From Catenibacterium sp. co_0103 (lineage in GTDB: Bacteria > Bacillota_I > Bacilli_A > Erysipelotrichales > Coprobacillaceae): 64,000 nucleotides of DNA. The notes under the pieces are model-generated. The model ran no database searches. It had not been told where the DNA came from and saw only the letters and a program-made list of their open reading frames with translations. A program made the translations under genes and the position numbers. The stretch lies in the NCBI RefSeq assembly GCF_004168205.1, contig NZ_RCYB01000002.1, positions 3,508 through 67,507 of the forward strand, read 5' to 3'. Position 1 is the first letter of the stretch. Each line of letters starts with the position of its first letter. Positions 15,880 through 25,502 of this stretch are shown one piece after another.

Positions 15880-17484
15880 CTAAATGTTTAATTCGCAGTT
15901 GAATACTGCCTTGAATTTAATGTCCTTTGCTGAAATAGTAAACATGAATCCGTTATCGTTGAGTCTTGAATCATCTAACGGGATCTTGCTGAATTCTGTC
16001 TCTCCGTGCCTTTTAATGAGCCACTGCAGATATGCATTATCTCCAAATGTTTCTCTCAATTTTGAAGAGTTATCAATCACAACTCCGCCCACATAGATAT
16101 TCACTGTGAATATAGTTGCCACATCACTGTTCTTGAATGTCGTGCCGTTTGATGATTCTATACACAATAATATAGAATCCTCGCCTTTTGCACCTGTTAT
16201 ACATACTGGTGTACTGTATGTGACAGTATTGTTGATCGTCGTAGCTGTTCTCTGCCATATATAGAATCCAGGACGCCATGTCGGTGCAGTCTCTGACCAA
16301 CCTGTTTCTGGTGGTGTAGCTCCATCTGTTGAACTAGCATACTCACAAACAAACTTCTTAACTGAACCCTGTGCCTGTTTGATTGCTTCTCCTGCCTTTT
16401 CTTCAACTTCTGAAACCCTTAGTGATATCTTCTCATTGGACAGGCTTAATTGCGCCATCTTGTCATTGATGCCTTCCTGTTCCTTTGCGATTATATCTAG
16501 TTTCAATGATTCCTGGTCCTGTTTGACCTGCAGCTTTCTGATTCGTGTTGTATTAGATACACGATTCACTGTCTTTTCTTCATTCTTTGTTGTCACACTG
16601 CCGTCAACCGTAGACATAGAGAACTGTCCACCTTTGTAATTGACAGTTAGATCCGATACAAAGAAAGTGAATTCATTATTGTTATAATTGACAAGAGCAC
16701 CAGGAAGAAGGTTATCAATCGATATCATTGTGACATTCTTCACCTGGTTGAAAGTCAATCCTTTAAGTCTGTCATAGATGCTGTCTATAATGCTCTGTTC
16801 ATCTGCATATAGATTTGCTGAATCAATAAATAGCGTATTTCCTGTTTCGTCGCCTTTAGAAAGAGGATTGAGACCATTTTCAGCATATACTCTTGTGAGT
16901 GTATACACTTCATTCTTCTCATAATCTGTTAAATCCTGTGTAGTTGCAAATGCAGTCTTTTCAATGGGAACAAATCTAATAGAATCAATTCCCTTTGCAT
17001 AGACATTAGCCCCAAACAGTTCAGCAATCCACCCAAGATAGTTTCTTATCACAATCGTGTTATCATACCATGATACGCTCTTATCAAGAACGTACTGCGG
17101 TATTCCTTCACGAATAATAGAAAGACCAGTCAGACTTTCAATCTCGTCTAGCTGGTCTTTTATAGTGACAGGATAAGACAGTTTAGTATCGTATGCCTTG
17201 TCAAGAGAATAGTTGTTGTCATACATCTTGAGAGTGAGTTCCTTGGTGTACTTCTCCGGCTGGTCATACACCTTGAAGTATCTTGTATCAGATGCATCAT
17301 TCTCCTTGACTTCCCAGTACTTGCTGATGTCGATATTGTCAAGAATGCCGTCATAGTTATCGAACTTCATTGTCAATTCAATTGATGGAACGTTGCCTAT
17401 CATACGGCAGTCAGCAAAAGAGACAGACATCTTATAATCAAGAAGTCTGTCCGTTACATTTGTCTCTCCATACTTTATAAGCAT
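15880..17484 (-). CDS. tail-tip protein with baseplate-collar repeats
   Basis: 534 residues from the ATG at 17484, which has GAGGTG upstream. An in-frame TTG 15 bases earlier overlaps the preceding gene. The N-terminal 300 residues look like a distal-tail/hub domain of phage endopeptidase-tail type, then a coiled-coil (LDIIAKEQEGINDKMAQL), then the SSTDGATPPETGWSETAPTW collar motif shared with the two following genes. It probably joins the tail tube to the baseplate. No peptidase motif was recognised. Confidence 0.7.
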   Translation of the reverse strand: MLIKYGETNVTDRLLDYKMSVSFADCRMIGNVPSIELTMKFDNYDGILDNIDISKYWEVKENDASDTRYFKVYDQPEKYTKELTLKMYDNNYSLDKAYDTKLSYPVTIKDQLDEIESLTGLSIIREGIPQYVLDKSVSWYDNTIVIRNYLGWIAELFGANVYAKGIDSIRFVPIEKTAFATTQDLTDYEKNEVYTLTRVYAENGLNPLSKGDETGNTLFIDSANLYADEQSIIDSIYDRLKGLTFNQVKNVTMISIDNLLPGALVNYNNNEFTFFVSDLTVNYKGGQFSMSTVDGSVTTKNEEKTVNRVSNTTRIRKLQVKQDQESLKLDIIAKEQEGINDKMAQLSLSNEKISLRVSEVEEKAGEAIKQAQGSVKKFVCEYASSTDGATPPETGWSETAPTWRPGFYIWQRTATTINNTVTYSTPVCITGAKGEDSILLCIESSNGTTFKNSDVATIFTVNIYVGGVVIDNSSKLRETFGDNAYLQWLIKRHGETEFSKIPLDDSRLNDNGFMFTISAKDIKFKAVFNCELNI

Positions 17485-17488
17485 ATGA

Positions 17489-17854
17489 TCACACCTCAAT
17501 CAGAGAGAAAGAGAATGAATCTGCCTTTAGACCAGACTGCACTCTCTTATAATTGTACTTCTTATTTGAAGCATACATCTTCTTGGTTCCTCTGATACCA
17601 TGATCAGGAATGTAGAGTTCTGCCGTGAACTCTGCCGGAGTGAGTACCTTCAAAATATTCATTACATCTGTAAATGTATTCAACTTATATGTACATGTAA
17701 TCTTAAGCATGTTAGAACGTATTCTATTTCTTCTTAAGATGCCTGTTGAGACAGGTCTGACACTATCCGAATCTAGATCATTGATTTCTACGCTAATCTC
17801 TGAAGGAGTCGGAATAAGTGTTCCGTTTATCTTGATTTTCGCTTCATCTGCCAT
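17489..17854 (-). CDS. DUF6711-like distal tail protein
   Basis: 121 residues located between tape measure and tail-tip genes. The opening ADEAKIKINGTLIPTPSEIS and the motif SVRPVSTGILRRNRI match the phage family DUF6711. Function is not established. Position suggests a tail-terminator or distal-tail adaptor. GGGGGTGG precedes the ATG and four bases separate it from the next gene. Confidence 0.75.
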   Translation of the reverse strand: MADEAKIKINGTLIPTPSEISVEINDLDSDSVRPVSTGILRRNRIRSNMLKITCTYKLNTFTDVMNILKVLTPAEFTAELYIPDHGIRGTKKMYASNKKYNYKRVQSGLKADSFSFSLIEV

Positions 17855-17866
17855 TTATTCCACCCC

Positions 17867-20800
17867 CTAATAGTCAAATACAGGCTTGCCTGTGCGTGCT
17901 TCATAATCCTTGATATTGTCAATCACCATCTTTGTGATTACTCTACCGTCATCAAGTACTAATTTAATGACATAGGTAGCGCCTGTGCCGTCATTCTGAG
18001 GAAGTGATAATCTTTCTGAAATCTTTTCAGCAATCATATCAAGTCCCTGTGTGTTTCTCTGTAATGGTATTACTGCTTCTGTTCCTGCTTCACCAATATT
18101 GGCAATAGTGGATGCACTTACGATACCACCTTTTGCGAGTCTAGGAATCCTAGGAATTGAGAATCCTTTTCCACCGACTCCAGGAACCCAGTCAGGAATC
18201 TTTATCTTGCCGATACCGCTTAAGAATTTATTGATTCCATCAATCATGAAATTCAATGGAGCCTTGAAGATGTGGCTTAATCCAGAAACAATACTTTCAA
18301 ATATCTGTCTGACACCAAACCATGCTCTTCTCCAGTTGCCTGAGAATACACCACTGATAAAGCTAGTAAGACCCAAGAAAACAACTTCCAATGAATTAAT
18401 GATAGGGCCCACGTAGTCTCTGAATGCCTTGACGGCATTCTTAACCGTTTCAAACACATTCTTCCATTTGAAACCGAAAGTTCCTTCCATCCATTCACCT
18501 AGATTACGGAAGAATTCTCTGATATTGTTGACTCTTTCGCATATTGTTTTGTCTGCGCGTTCAATAATTCCCCTAATTGCAGCAAATACCATATCAAATA
18601 CACCTCTCAATAGTGTTAAGGCCAATTCGAATACAGGTCCTAGAATATCAAGAATCGTACTGAATATAGGTGTGGCGAACTTTAGAAAATCACTTAATAA
18701 TCCCATTATGCTCTGGAATACATTCTCCCATGCGTTCCACAACGGTTTGAGAACAGTTTCCACAAAATCCATGATGATTTTACCAACTGTATCAATGATA
18801 GGTGCAACAATATTCATAAACACCTTCTGAACAATAGTAGCAATATTTCCTAGAATGCTTACTATGTCATCTCTGAAGCTCTTACTCTTCTGCCATAAAT
18901 CTACCACTGTAGCAATGACTGCCCCAATGATGATATTTACAGGATTCACAGCCATTACAATAGATGCGAATATCTGTGGAAGAATTCCGAACGCACCGCT
19001 CAATGCAGTTGCAAGCGATGCCCAACCTGAAAACACTCCCACTGCAAGCTGTATCTGTGTGATAACAGTACCAAGAATTCCAGCAAGAGTAGAAAATAAT
19101 GATAATCCCGCAATAACTGAAAGTATGCCAAGAATACGACCTACATTATCTGCTATGAAAGAGAATAACCCATCAATGATAATAAGAACCACATCCACTG
19201 CACCTAATACAGCAGTCCAGTCAATCGCTTTAGTAACATCTCTCACAATTTTCAGAATCTCATTGATGATCTTCAATATAGAGTTAAATATATTCCATAA
19301 ATGCTGGATGATTGAATCACCTAGGCCTGCAGTGTTCCATGCATCGGCCAGTCCTTGAGAGATATTGCCAATTATCTTGAAGATGTTAGTGAATATCTTC
19401 AATATCAGTTCAACAGTCTTTGCGCCCGTGCCGTTTTCCCACACTGTATACATTGACTTGCCGATTTCCATAAGAAGATTCTTGACACCATTAAATGCAT
19501 ATACTGCAGCTGCAATCATCGGCGCACCAAACTTATCCCATGACTGCTTTAATGGCTGGAAGAATTCCGCAACCTTCTTCTTGATTTCCTCTAACTGCTT
19601 GTCTACTTCTTCGAGTGGTGCAGTCATACTTCCAGTATCAAACGCATCAGCACCTATGCTTCCTATATCACCAATGCCACCGGTACCACCAGCACCGCCC
19701 GAACCACCTGAGCCACCTGAAGACGGATCACTTGAACCATTGCTTGAATTGATGTTATTGATTGCATCGAATCCAGCAAGAGCTCCTTTCAATTCCTTCT
19801 TGAGTTTAGAAGCATTACCTGCTGCCTTTTTTAATCCTCTTCCTGTTCCGCTTGCGCCTTTAGAAAGCTTCTGCGAACTATTGGAAGCATCGTTCATATT
19901 CTTTGCAAGAGCCCCTGTGTTTCCTGCTGCCTTCTTAGCATTGTTTGACACTCCACCAAAAGAAGAACTCAACTTCTTTGACTTGCCGCCAAACAGTGCC
20001 GTCAGATACCCAACGGCGACCATAACAACTTTAGTGAATGCAACAACATATGGGACGCATGAGTTAATTGCCTTTGCAATATTAGTAAAGAATCCAGCAA
20101 TATTAGACTGCCCGATTGTATTCATTACTTCGGACATACATCTAACAATAGCTGTTCTCATATTAGCGATTGATGTAGAAATTCCACCTGTCGCATTTCT
20201 TGCCTGTTCCTCAAATGACTGATAGCCGTTAATGCCCTGAGTGTTTAACTGCATAAGAGTATTCATGAACTGGTCCATAGATACAGTTCCGTTTCTTAAT
20301 GCCTCGCCTAATGCTGAAGCATTGACAAAACCCATGGCCTCAGCCACCTGTTTCATCTGTGCAGGCATTGCAGTCATCGCTGAACGCCATTCAAACATAT
20401 CAGGTTTACCCTTAGCATATGACTGTGACAACTGTTCTAAGGCTGATTTCTGTATCTCAGAACTTGCACCGCCGGCTAGAATAGCATTATTTAGTGCAAG
20501 GAACATATCTGTTGATCTAGAGATGTTACTGTTCACTGATGTGAATCTCTGTACTGCGCCTGATGCATCATCTAGGGTTGTTGGGAGCCCAATAAGCTTA
20601 TTGCTTAGTTTCTGTACAGATGCATTCGCTTGAACGCTCCCAACACCTAGATTTGACATCACACGGCTATAGTTGCTAAGAGTATCAACTCTCTTGATTG
20701 CAGCATCAACATTCCCTAATATCGTTGATTTAATCAGAGAAGCAATACCAAGACCCGCCACAATATTGCGGATACTCTTGAATGAATTGCCAATTGAGCC

Positions 20801-20917
20801 TGTGACCTTATCAACATGATTCTTTAGGCCGGTGACTTCATTCTTCACGCTGTTCAGTTCTGATTTCGCTGATTTCGTCTGTGCAGATATTACTATCTGC
20901 AGTTCCTCTACCGTCAT
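17867..20917 (-). CDS. tail tape measure protein
   Basis: 1016 residues. Sets tail length and is ejected into the host. The N-terminal 90 residues are coiled-coil (QTKSAKSELNSVKNEVTGL), followed by the conserved tape measure domain with TLDDASGAVQRF and the motif KPDMFEWRSAMTAMP. A Gly/Ser-rich hinge lies near 390-410, a long stretch of hydrophobic helices near 560-720, and the C-terminus has LAKGGIVSASTIANIGEAG, typical of these proteins. Its start lies 80 bases inside the chaperone GT frame. Confidence 0.95.
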   Translation of the reverse strand: MTVEELQIVISAQTKSAKSELNSVKNEVTGLKNHVDKVTGSIGNSFKSIRNIVAGLGIASLIKSTILGNVDAAIKRVDTLSNYSRVMSNLGVGSVQANASVQKLSNKLIGLPTTLDDASGAVQRFTSVNSNISRSTDMFLALNNAILAGGASSEIQKSALEQLSQSYAKGKPDMFEWRSAMTAMPAQMKQVAEAMGFVNASALGEALRNGTVSMDQFMNTLMQLNTQGINGYQSFEEQARNATGGISTSIANMRTAIVRCMSEVMNTIGQSNIAGFFTNIAKAINSCVPYVVAFTKVVMVAVGYLTALFGGKSKKLSSSFGGVSNNAKKAAGNTGALAKNMNDASNSSQKLSKGASGTGRGLKKAAGNASKLKKELKGALAGFDAINNINSSNGSSDPSSGGSGGSGGAGGTGGIGDIGSIGADAFDTGSMTAPLEEVDKQLEEIKKKVAEFFQPLKQSWDKFGAPMIAAAVYAFNGVKNLLMEIGKSMYTVWENGTGAKTVELILKIFTNIFKIIGNISQGLADAWNTAGLGDSIIQHLWNIFNSILKIINEILKIVRDVTKAIDWTAVLGAVDVVLIIIDGLFSFIADNVGRILGILSVIAGLSLFSTLAGILGTVITQIQLAVGVFSGWASLATALSGAFGILPQIFASIVMAVNPVNIIIGAVIATVVDLWQKSKSFRDDIVSILGNIATIVQKVFMNIVAPIIDTVGKIIMDFVETVLKPLWNAWENVFQSIMGLLSDFLKFATPIFSTILDILGPVFELALTLLRGVFDMVFAAIRGIIERADKTICERVNNIREFFRNLGEWMEGTFGFKWKNVFETVKNAVKAFRDYVGPIINSLEVVFLGLTSFISGVFSGNWRRAWFGVRQIFESIVSGLSHIFKAPLNFMIDGINKFLSGIGKIKIPDWVPGVGGKGFSIPRIPRLAKGGIVSASTIANIGEAGTEAVIPLQRNTQGLDMIAEKISERLSLPQNDGTGATYVIKLVLDDGRVITKMVIDNIKDYEARTGKPVFDY

Positions 20918-21703
20918 TCTGCATCACCGCCTTTCTTTTTCTTAGTGCTTTATTATGTCTTCTACTGAAGGCAATACGAGAAGATCTAGCGCTTGCAATC
21001 TCTTTTCTTTCCTTCTCTTTTTCAAACTCTTTCTTATCCTCTTCAAAAAGTGAAGGATAGAAGTCCCACAATTGTGCAGGAGTGAATGAATCATCCTTGC
21101 CGTTAAGGACAGCAGAAATACAATCCCTTATCTGAAGAGCCTGTATCTGAAGAGATATCGCTTCCTGTCGCACCATTTCTTTTTTCTTTCTTTCATGCGC
21201 TGAAATAATATCGTATAGCTCATCTAACGAATAATTCCAAAATGAAAAGGGGTCTACTCCAGCATCAAGCGCTGGATCATAGACCGCCTTGTATATGTAA
21301 TCTGTAATCAGGATATCTTCTAGAGATTCTTCTTGGCTTCCGCCATTTCCTTTTCCATTTTCGTTTCGAGAGCCCCAGAGAAAAAACCCGATACCTGGAA
21401 CAATGGAATAAGAACATCACTAAGGAACTCTGTCTGTGAGCCACCTTCATCGATGTATCTATCAAACATATCATTCACATCGCTTCTGTCGATGTTGCTG
21501 TTGAATTTCTGAAGACCTCCATGTGTGATGTCCAGCATAGTGCATAATGGTGTCATGCCTGTTTCTGTATTAAGAAGGTTGATAAGACTTCCACCATACA
21601 TCTGTTCTAGTCTAGAGATTTCTCCTGTTGTCAGTTTTAATTTGTATTCTTCTTCACCGATTTTCCAAATAATGAACGGTTTTCTTTTTGCTTTTTCTAC
21701 CAT
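20838..21703 (-). CDS. tail assembly chaperone GT, made by -1 frameshift
   Basis: The chaperone G frame contains the heptamer TTTTTTC on the - strand (21386-21380) read as GGT TTT TTC. A -1 slip there opens a frame without stops to 20838 that covers the otherwise unexplained gap 21177-21319 and gives a protein of 288 residues. The T part has EESLEDILITDYIYKAVYD and a Lys/Arg/Glu-rich end. G/GT ratio control is general in long-tailed phages, and position before the tape measure gene is right. The frameshift is inferred, but the phase was checked base by base. Confidence 0.85.
21320..21703 (-). CDS. tail assembly chaperone G
   Basis: 127 residues, zero-frame product of the chaperone gene, between the major tail protein and the tape measure gene. 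The sequence IIWKIGEEEYKLKLTTGEISRLE is typical of the Gram-positive phage chaperone family (DUF6096-like). It coats the tape measure protein during tail assembly. A slippery site lies at codons 106-108. AGGAAG precedes the ATG. Confidence 0.82.
   Translation of the reverse strand: MVEKAKRKPFIIWKIGEEEYKLKLTTGEISRLEQMYGGSLINLLNTETGMTPLCTMLDITHGGLQKFNSNIDRSDVNDMFDRYIDEGGSQTEFLSDVLIPLFQVSGFFSGALETKMEKEMAEAKKNL
21380..21386 (-). other. programmed -1 frameshift site TTTTTTC
   Basis: The heptamer is in the correct X XXY YYZ phase: the base at 21386 is the third base of codon 106 (GGT). The downstream T frame is in the -1 phase relative to G. Confidence 0.85.
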
Positions 21704-21721
21704 TTATCTATATCTTCCTTT

Positions 21722-22147
21722 CTATGCTGCTGCTTCTGCTGGATCAGTAATAGTGAGTTCAGACTGTAATGCGATTGCAACAGTAAATTCAATAGCATCA
21801 TTGACACCACCGCCCGCTCTTTTAACAGTGACCTGTCCTGAGAATGTAGTTGTAGTGCCGTCCTTCAATGTTTCCTTGAACATTGCGGTAGCCCCTGTTT
21901 TTTCTAGTTCCCTCATTAATCTGTATGAAGATGTTGCTTTGCTGTTGTCATACTTGAATGTATATTCAAGGTCTCCAGGGTCTCCGATACCAAACTCATA
22001 GACCTTAACTGTATCATCAAGTGAAGAGTTTTCAACTTTTTCTTTTTCAATACCCATGTCAGGAATCTTCTTCAACCCTGGAAGGTCAGTGAAAGTAGTT
22101 CCCTTGTTTGTCTTGTCATAAGATAATTTAGCGCCATTTGCTAGCAT
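21722..22147 (-). CDS. major tail tube protein
   Basis: 141 residues with a good AGGAGG site. Contents such as LPGLKKIPDMGIEKEKVENS and VTVKRAGGGVNDAIEFTVAI are typical of phi13/TP901-type tail tube proteins. It forms the stacked hexamer rings of the tail. Lies between the tail terminator-like and chaperone genes, the standard position. It is expected to be among the most abundant virion proteins. Confidence 0.88.
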   Translation of the reverse strand: MLANGAKLSYDKTNKGTTFTDLPGLKKIPDMGIEKEKVENSSLDDTVKVYEFGIGDPGDLEYTFKYDNSKATSSYRLMRELEKTGATAMFKETLKDGTTTTFSGQVTVKRAGGGVNDAIEFTVAIALQSELTITDPAEAAA

Positions 22148-22168
22148 TATATAATTCCTCCTTATCAG

Positions 22169-22522
22169 TTACATACCGTGATAGATGTAATCACTATCAT
22201 AAAATGCTTCATAACTCATTTTCTTGTGTCTAAGTCCTGATGCATCATCAATATCTCTGCATGATACTCTCTTTAGCCCCATTGCTGATAATGCCTTATC
22301 AACTTTCAAGGCTGTACCCGATGTACTCTTAGTATCCCAGATTTCGATTCTGTAAAGGACATGTGATGTCTGCTCCTTGTCATCCGTCCATTCTGCCACG
22401 CTGTTATCTTCCTCAACATACTGAACTGCTGGAAGCTTTGCCCAGTCCTTAGGATAGATATCAGTGACTTCAAGGCCTTCATCTGTCAGAGCCTTATATA
22501 CTTTATCTTTAATGTTGATCAT
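22169..22522 (-). CDS. tail terminator-like protein
   Basis: 117 residues (opens INIKDKVYKALTDEGLEVTD, contains LYRIEIWDTKSTSGTALKVD). Size, sequence type and place before the major tail protein fit the tail terminator family (gpU/SPP1 gp17-like, DUF3168-related), which caps the tail at the head side. AAGGATT lies upstream of the ATG. Family assignment rests on position as much as on sequence. Confidence 0.7.
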   Translation of the reverse strand: MINIKDKVYKALTDEGLEVTDIYPKDWAKLPAVQYVEEDNSVAEWTDDKEQTSHVLYRIEIWDTKSTSGTALKVDKALSAMGLKRVSCRDIDDASGLRHKKMSYEAFYDSDYIYHGM

Positions 22523-22528
22523 ATGCTT

Positions 22529-23032
22529 TTAATCCTTTTCAATTAACTGGCTGATTACTATACCAGCATCTTTTACTGCTTTCTTTTCAGTCTTCTTTGC
22601 TCCCTGGTACATGAATGGCTGTGCAGGCTGTCCATCCGACCTGTAATATCTCTTTCCATCAACCTCGATAACTACCCAATGATAGTTATTTATTGCTTCT
22701 TCTGATAACTTCTCTTCAGGAATCCACCAAGGTTCCATAGTATAAGAAGGATGTACATATGGAGATATTCCAGCATGATCTGCTGCACCTTTTCGACCTG
22801 TTCCGAATTCAACATATTGAGCATATGCCTTATTTGTATAAACATATCCCTTGTCGCCTTCAACTCTTGTCTTAATGGAATTTCTTAATTCACCATTATT
22901 TACAGGACATTCAAGAACGCAACCACTTCTGATTGTTTCCGCAGCCTTTCCAAGAACCTGTTCTGGATTCTCAAGAACGGCATCTATAGCACGAAGCTTT
23001 CTAAATAATTCATTAGCACCATTGAGGCTCAT
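22529..23032 (-). CDS. HK97 gp10-like head-tail protein
   Basis: 167 residues. The motif VFTNKAYAQYVEFGTG (here YVYTNKAYAQYVEFGTG) followed by QPAQPFMYQGAKKTEK is diagnostic for the HK97 gp10 tail-completion family. Its ATG overlaps the stop of the head-closure gene. It likely takes part in joining tail and head. Confidence 0.88.
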   Translation of the reverse strand: MSLNGANELFRKLRAIDAVLENPEQVLGKAAETIRSGCVLECPVNNGELRNSIKTRVEGDKGYVYTNKAYAQYVEFGTGRKGAADHAGISPYVHPSYTMEPWWIPEEKLSEEAINNYHWVVIEVDGKRYYRSDGQPAQPFMYQGAKKTEKKAVKDAGIVISQLIEKD

Positions 23033-23364
23033 TTAATAATCTTCTCCAGTTCATAGAGATAGTGTCTGTTATATTCCTTCATGCTGATGATCCTATAATC
23101 CGGTTCATCGATTGACTGATTATAGACATTCACGCCCCACTTTTCAGTGGGTCTGAAATCATCATCCTTATTCTTAGGAATAATCATATTAAGAATGTAG
23201 TTCAGTCTCTCCCCATACATTTCAGCCTGTAACTTACCGGATGCAGGCCATATCTCAAGAAGCATTGATTTTCTCTTGATCCACTTTTCAGTGGTGACAC
23301 CTTCACCATCTTTTTCAATGACAGGCTCATATACAGGATAGTTCTTAAGCGCTGAAAGTCTCAT
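23029..23364 (-). CDS. head closure (stopper) protein
   Basis: 111 residues, one of the four small connector genes between capsid and major tail. The stretch WIKRKSMLLEIWPASGKLQAE is typical of SPP1 gp16-like head-closure proteins, which plug the portal after packaging. It overlaps both neighbours by 4 bases. Assignment from position and size. Confidence 0.7.
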   Translation of the reverse strand: MRLSALKNYPVYEPVIEKDGEGVTTEKWIKRKSMLLEIWPASGKLQAEMYGERLNYILNMIIPKNKDDDFRPTEKWGVNVYNQSIDEPDYRIISMKEYNRHYLYELEKIIK

Positions 23365-23684
23365 TGATTCCCCTCCGGCTTCTTTTCGTGCACGATTCCT
23401 CCTGCACGAATAAGTCTTAAGTTGTTGAGAGTTGAGAGAATATCTTCATAAGTGGAAGACTGAAAAGTAGATGTGATGCCACCTTCTGAATGTGATGATT
23501 CTCCGACCATGCCCTCTCTGAAGTACATGGCACATGCTAGATCAGCCACACAGAAATCCATTGCAGTGATGTATACAGTGCGGTTCGTATGTGCAAGAGC
23601 ACGCTGTTTTGCCATTTCAACATAGATTTTTGCACGCTCCTGACTCGTTCCTGTTCTTTCAGCAACAATCTCAACTAGATCCAT
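23361..23684 (-). CDS. head-tail connector (adaptor) protein
   Basis: 107 residues, helical at the start (TGTSQERAKIYVEMAKQRAL), the pattern of gp6/gp15-like adaptor proteins that sit under the portal. AGGAGGAG precedes the ATG and it follows the capsid genes directly. Assignment from position and fold pattern. Confidence 0.72.
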   Translation of the reverse strand: MDLVEIVAERTGTSQERAKIYVEMAKQRALAHTNRTVYITAMDFCVADLACAMYFREGMVGESSHSEGGITSTFQSSTYEDILSTLNNLRLIRAGGIVHEKKPEGNQ

Positions 23685-23687
23685 AGA

Positions 23688-23948
23688 TTACTCCTCCTGC
23701 ATCTTAGTGAGAACTGCGACCAGTTCCTTTTTAACAAGACTAGAATATCCGCTAACGCCCTTTTCCTTTGCAATAGTCTTTAACTGGTCAACAGTCATAT
23801 CGTTGAGGTCCGTCACTTCATTGTTTTCTACAGGAGTATCTTCATCATTCTTCTTGTCTTCAATGACACGATATCCCTGTTCTGTATAACGCTGAAGGTC
23901 ATCCTCATGGATGGCCCTTTCAACGTTGATTCTTTTTACAATGATCAT
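23688..23948 (-). CDS. small SAP/Rho-N domain phage protein
   Basis: 86 residues. The last 40 residues (MTVDQLKTIAKEKGVSGYSS then KKELVAVL) form a SAP/HeH/Rho N-terminal-like helical domain that usually binds nucleic acid. The ATG overlaps the capsid gene stop (TAATG). Such proteins commonly follow the capsid gene in this phage type. The role in the virion is not known. Confidence 0.7.
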   Translation of the reverse strand: MIIVKRINVERAIHEDDLQRYTEQGYRVIEDKKNDEDTPVENNEVTDLNDMTVDQLKTIAKEKGVSGYSSLVKKELVAVLTKMQEE

Positions 23949-24865
23949 TATGCACCAGCTGAGACGTTAGCAATGATTAGGTCAAGCATGTTGTCCTTTT
24001 CCCAGCAGTCATGATATCTTCTATAGTCAATCTGCCAAGCATTTGCATCCTGGTTAGTATCAGGGTCAAATACTCTTGTCTTGTCCTGTTTAGTAACACC
24101 GATAACACTATTGATTGGCGCCATTAAGAAGTTTACATCCTTAGCAGTTTCACCTTTTGTATATCCACCTGCGTCTTTTGTTGCTCCAGCATCAACCTTG
24201 ATAGCTGAATACATTCTGTTCTTTGGTGTAGGAATGAATGTGATTTCATCAAGCTTATAGATGTCTAATGTGATATTTCCAATAGTTAATTTACCTGATG
24301 TAAGGTTGCTGTTTACCATCTTTTCCTTTAATAATCTTAAAGTATCATATGTAATATGACAGATGATATCGCCCTGATATCCCTTATCACGGATAGTATC
24401 CGCTGCCTTTTCTAATTCAGAAAGAATATTCTGTTCAGTCAATACAGTTGTTAGGATGTTGGCTGATTTCTTCGTTGTAACATCAGAAACAACCTTAGAA
24501 ATACGGTAAGCATCTACTTCAGGGGCAACATGTAAACGCTGGAATTCTCCCATGACAGTGCCAGCAGAAGCCACAAAGTTAGTTTCGTTTACATCCATTG
24601 CATCAAGAAGGAACTTTCTTCCACGGTCCTGTGTCATCCTGAATGTTTCATATTCAAGAGTAACAGCACCCTGTTTATATCCTTCATCTCTGTTATAGTC
24701 TCCTAAGCCCACTAATGACATCTTAGGGATTTTTACCTCTGCACCACCGTCATACTTAATCTGTCCGGCATTGGCATCCATCCATGATGTAAGAGTGAGA
24801 TGCTCCATCTGTTTATCTAGTTCAGTCTGAAAAATAGTTGAATACTGTAATGTGTTAATTGCCAT
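23948..24865 (-). CDS. major capsid protein
   Basis: 305 residues with HK97-fold features: N-terminal TLTSWMDANAGQIKYDGGAEV, central VDAYRISKVVSDVTTKK and the C-terminal WQIDYRRYHDCWEKDNML. It follows the scaffold gene after 16 bases. No prohead protease gene is visible, which agrees with a separate scaffold protein. It forms the icosahedral shell. Confidence 0.9.
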   Translation of the reverse strand: MAINTLQYSTIFQTELDKQMEHLTLTSWMDANAGQIKYDGGAEVKIPKMSLVGLGDYNRDEGYKQGAVTLEYETFRMTQDRGRKFLLDAMDVNETNFVASAGTVMGEFQRLHVAPEVDAYRISKVVSDVTTKKSANILTTVLTEQNILSELEKAADTIRDKGYQGDIICHITYDTLRLLKEKMVNSNLTSGKLTIGNITLDIYKLDEITFIPTPKNRMYSAIKVDAGATKDAGGYTKGETAKDVNFLMAPINSVIGVTKQDKTRVFDPDTNQDANAWQIDYRRYHDCWEKDNMLDLIIANVSAGA

Positions 24866-24881
24866 GTTCTATACCTCTTTT

Positions 24882-25469
24882 CTAAAATTTAAGTGCATTT
24901 GCGAATGCCTTTCTTGCATTCTCTTCTTCAGCAGTCAATACATTGTTTTTTGCCTTGTCTAAAGGTGCTTTCCCTTTTAATCGGTCATCAACAGACTGCT
25001 GAACCGCTCCCTTGAATGCTTTAGAGAGTCTTTTGACAGATTCATTTACGGAATCAGCATCAGTGTAGTCAATGAAGTCAGCCATGCCTGCTGGAACTCC
25101 TGCAGCATTAAGCTGTTCCTTGGCAACTGCAGTCAGTTCTCTACGAGTAATTGCTGCTTCTCTATTGTCAAGTTCTTCTTTTCTCTTGTCTTCCTCATAC
25201 TGCTTCTTTTCATCATCTGTCATCTTTTGAAGCCTTTCGGCTTCCGTATGATCCTTATCCCACTTCTTTCTTGCACGGGCAAGTCTCTTCTGGACGATTC
25301 TGTCCACATCGTCTTCTGTGAGGGTTGTTACTTTGGCTTTACCATCTTCAGGTTCACCTGACTGCGCATTATCGGGATTCCCTTCATCGCCTGTATCTTC
25401 TTCCCCCTCTTCCCCTTCTTCCGCAAAAAGCTGAAGGTTCAAAGGCATCATATTCTTAATATATTCCAT
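24882..25469 (-). CDS. phage scaffolding protein, DUF4355-like
   Basis: 195 residues, highly charged and helical: an acidic N-terminal stretch (EEGEEGEEDTGDEGNPDNAQ), a coiled-coil with KRLARARKKWDKDHTEAERL, then a C-terminal capsid-binding end. AGGAGG precedes the ATG. Directly before the capsid gene, the normal place. Guides procapsid assembly. Confidence 0.88.
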   Translation of the reverse strand: MEYIKNMMPLNLQLFAEEGEEGEEDTGDEGNPDNAQSGEPEDGKAKVTTLTEDDVDRIVQKRLARARKKWDKDHTEAERLQKMTDDEKKQYEEDKRKEELDNREAAITRRELTAVAKEQLNAAGVPAGMADFIDYTDADSVNESVKRLSKAFKGAVQQSVDDRLKGKAPLDKAKNNVLTAEEENARKAFANALKF

Positions 25470-25502
25470 AACTTAATTCCTCCGTTTATAGTCCGTATGA
25501 CT

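Noticed and set aside
18855-19358. Other long + strand frames inside the tape measure gene
   Set aside because: Same reasons: antisense to a confirmed gene and no start signals.
19365-20222. A long + strand frame of 285 codons opposite the tape measure gene
   Set aside because: Low-complexity Pro/Ala-rich product antisense to a strongly supported gene with no ribosome site; a shadow of codon bias.
21277-21474. A third-frame open stretch over the chaperone gene
   Set aside because: It is the +1 frame. The -1 frame joins the T segment and has the slippery site in phase.
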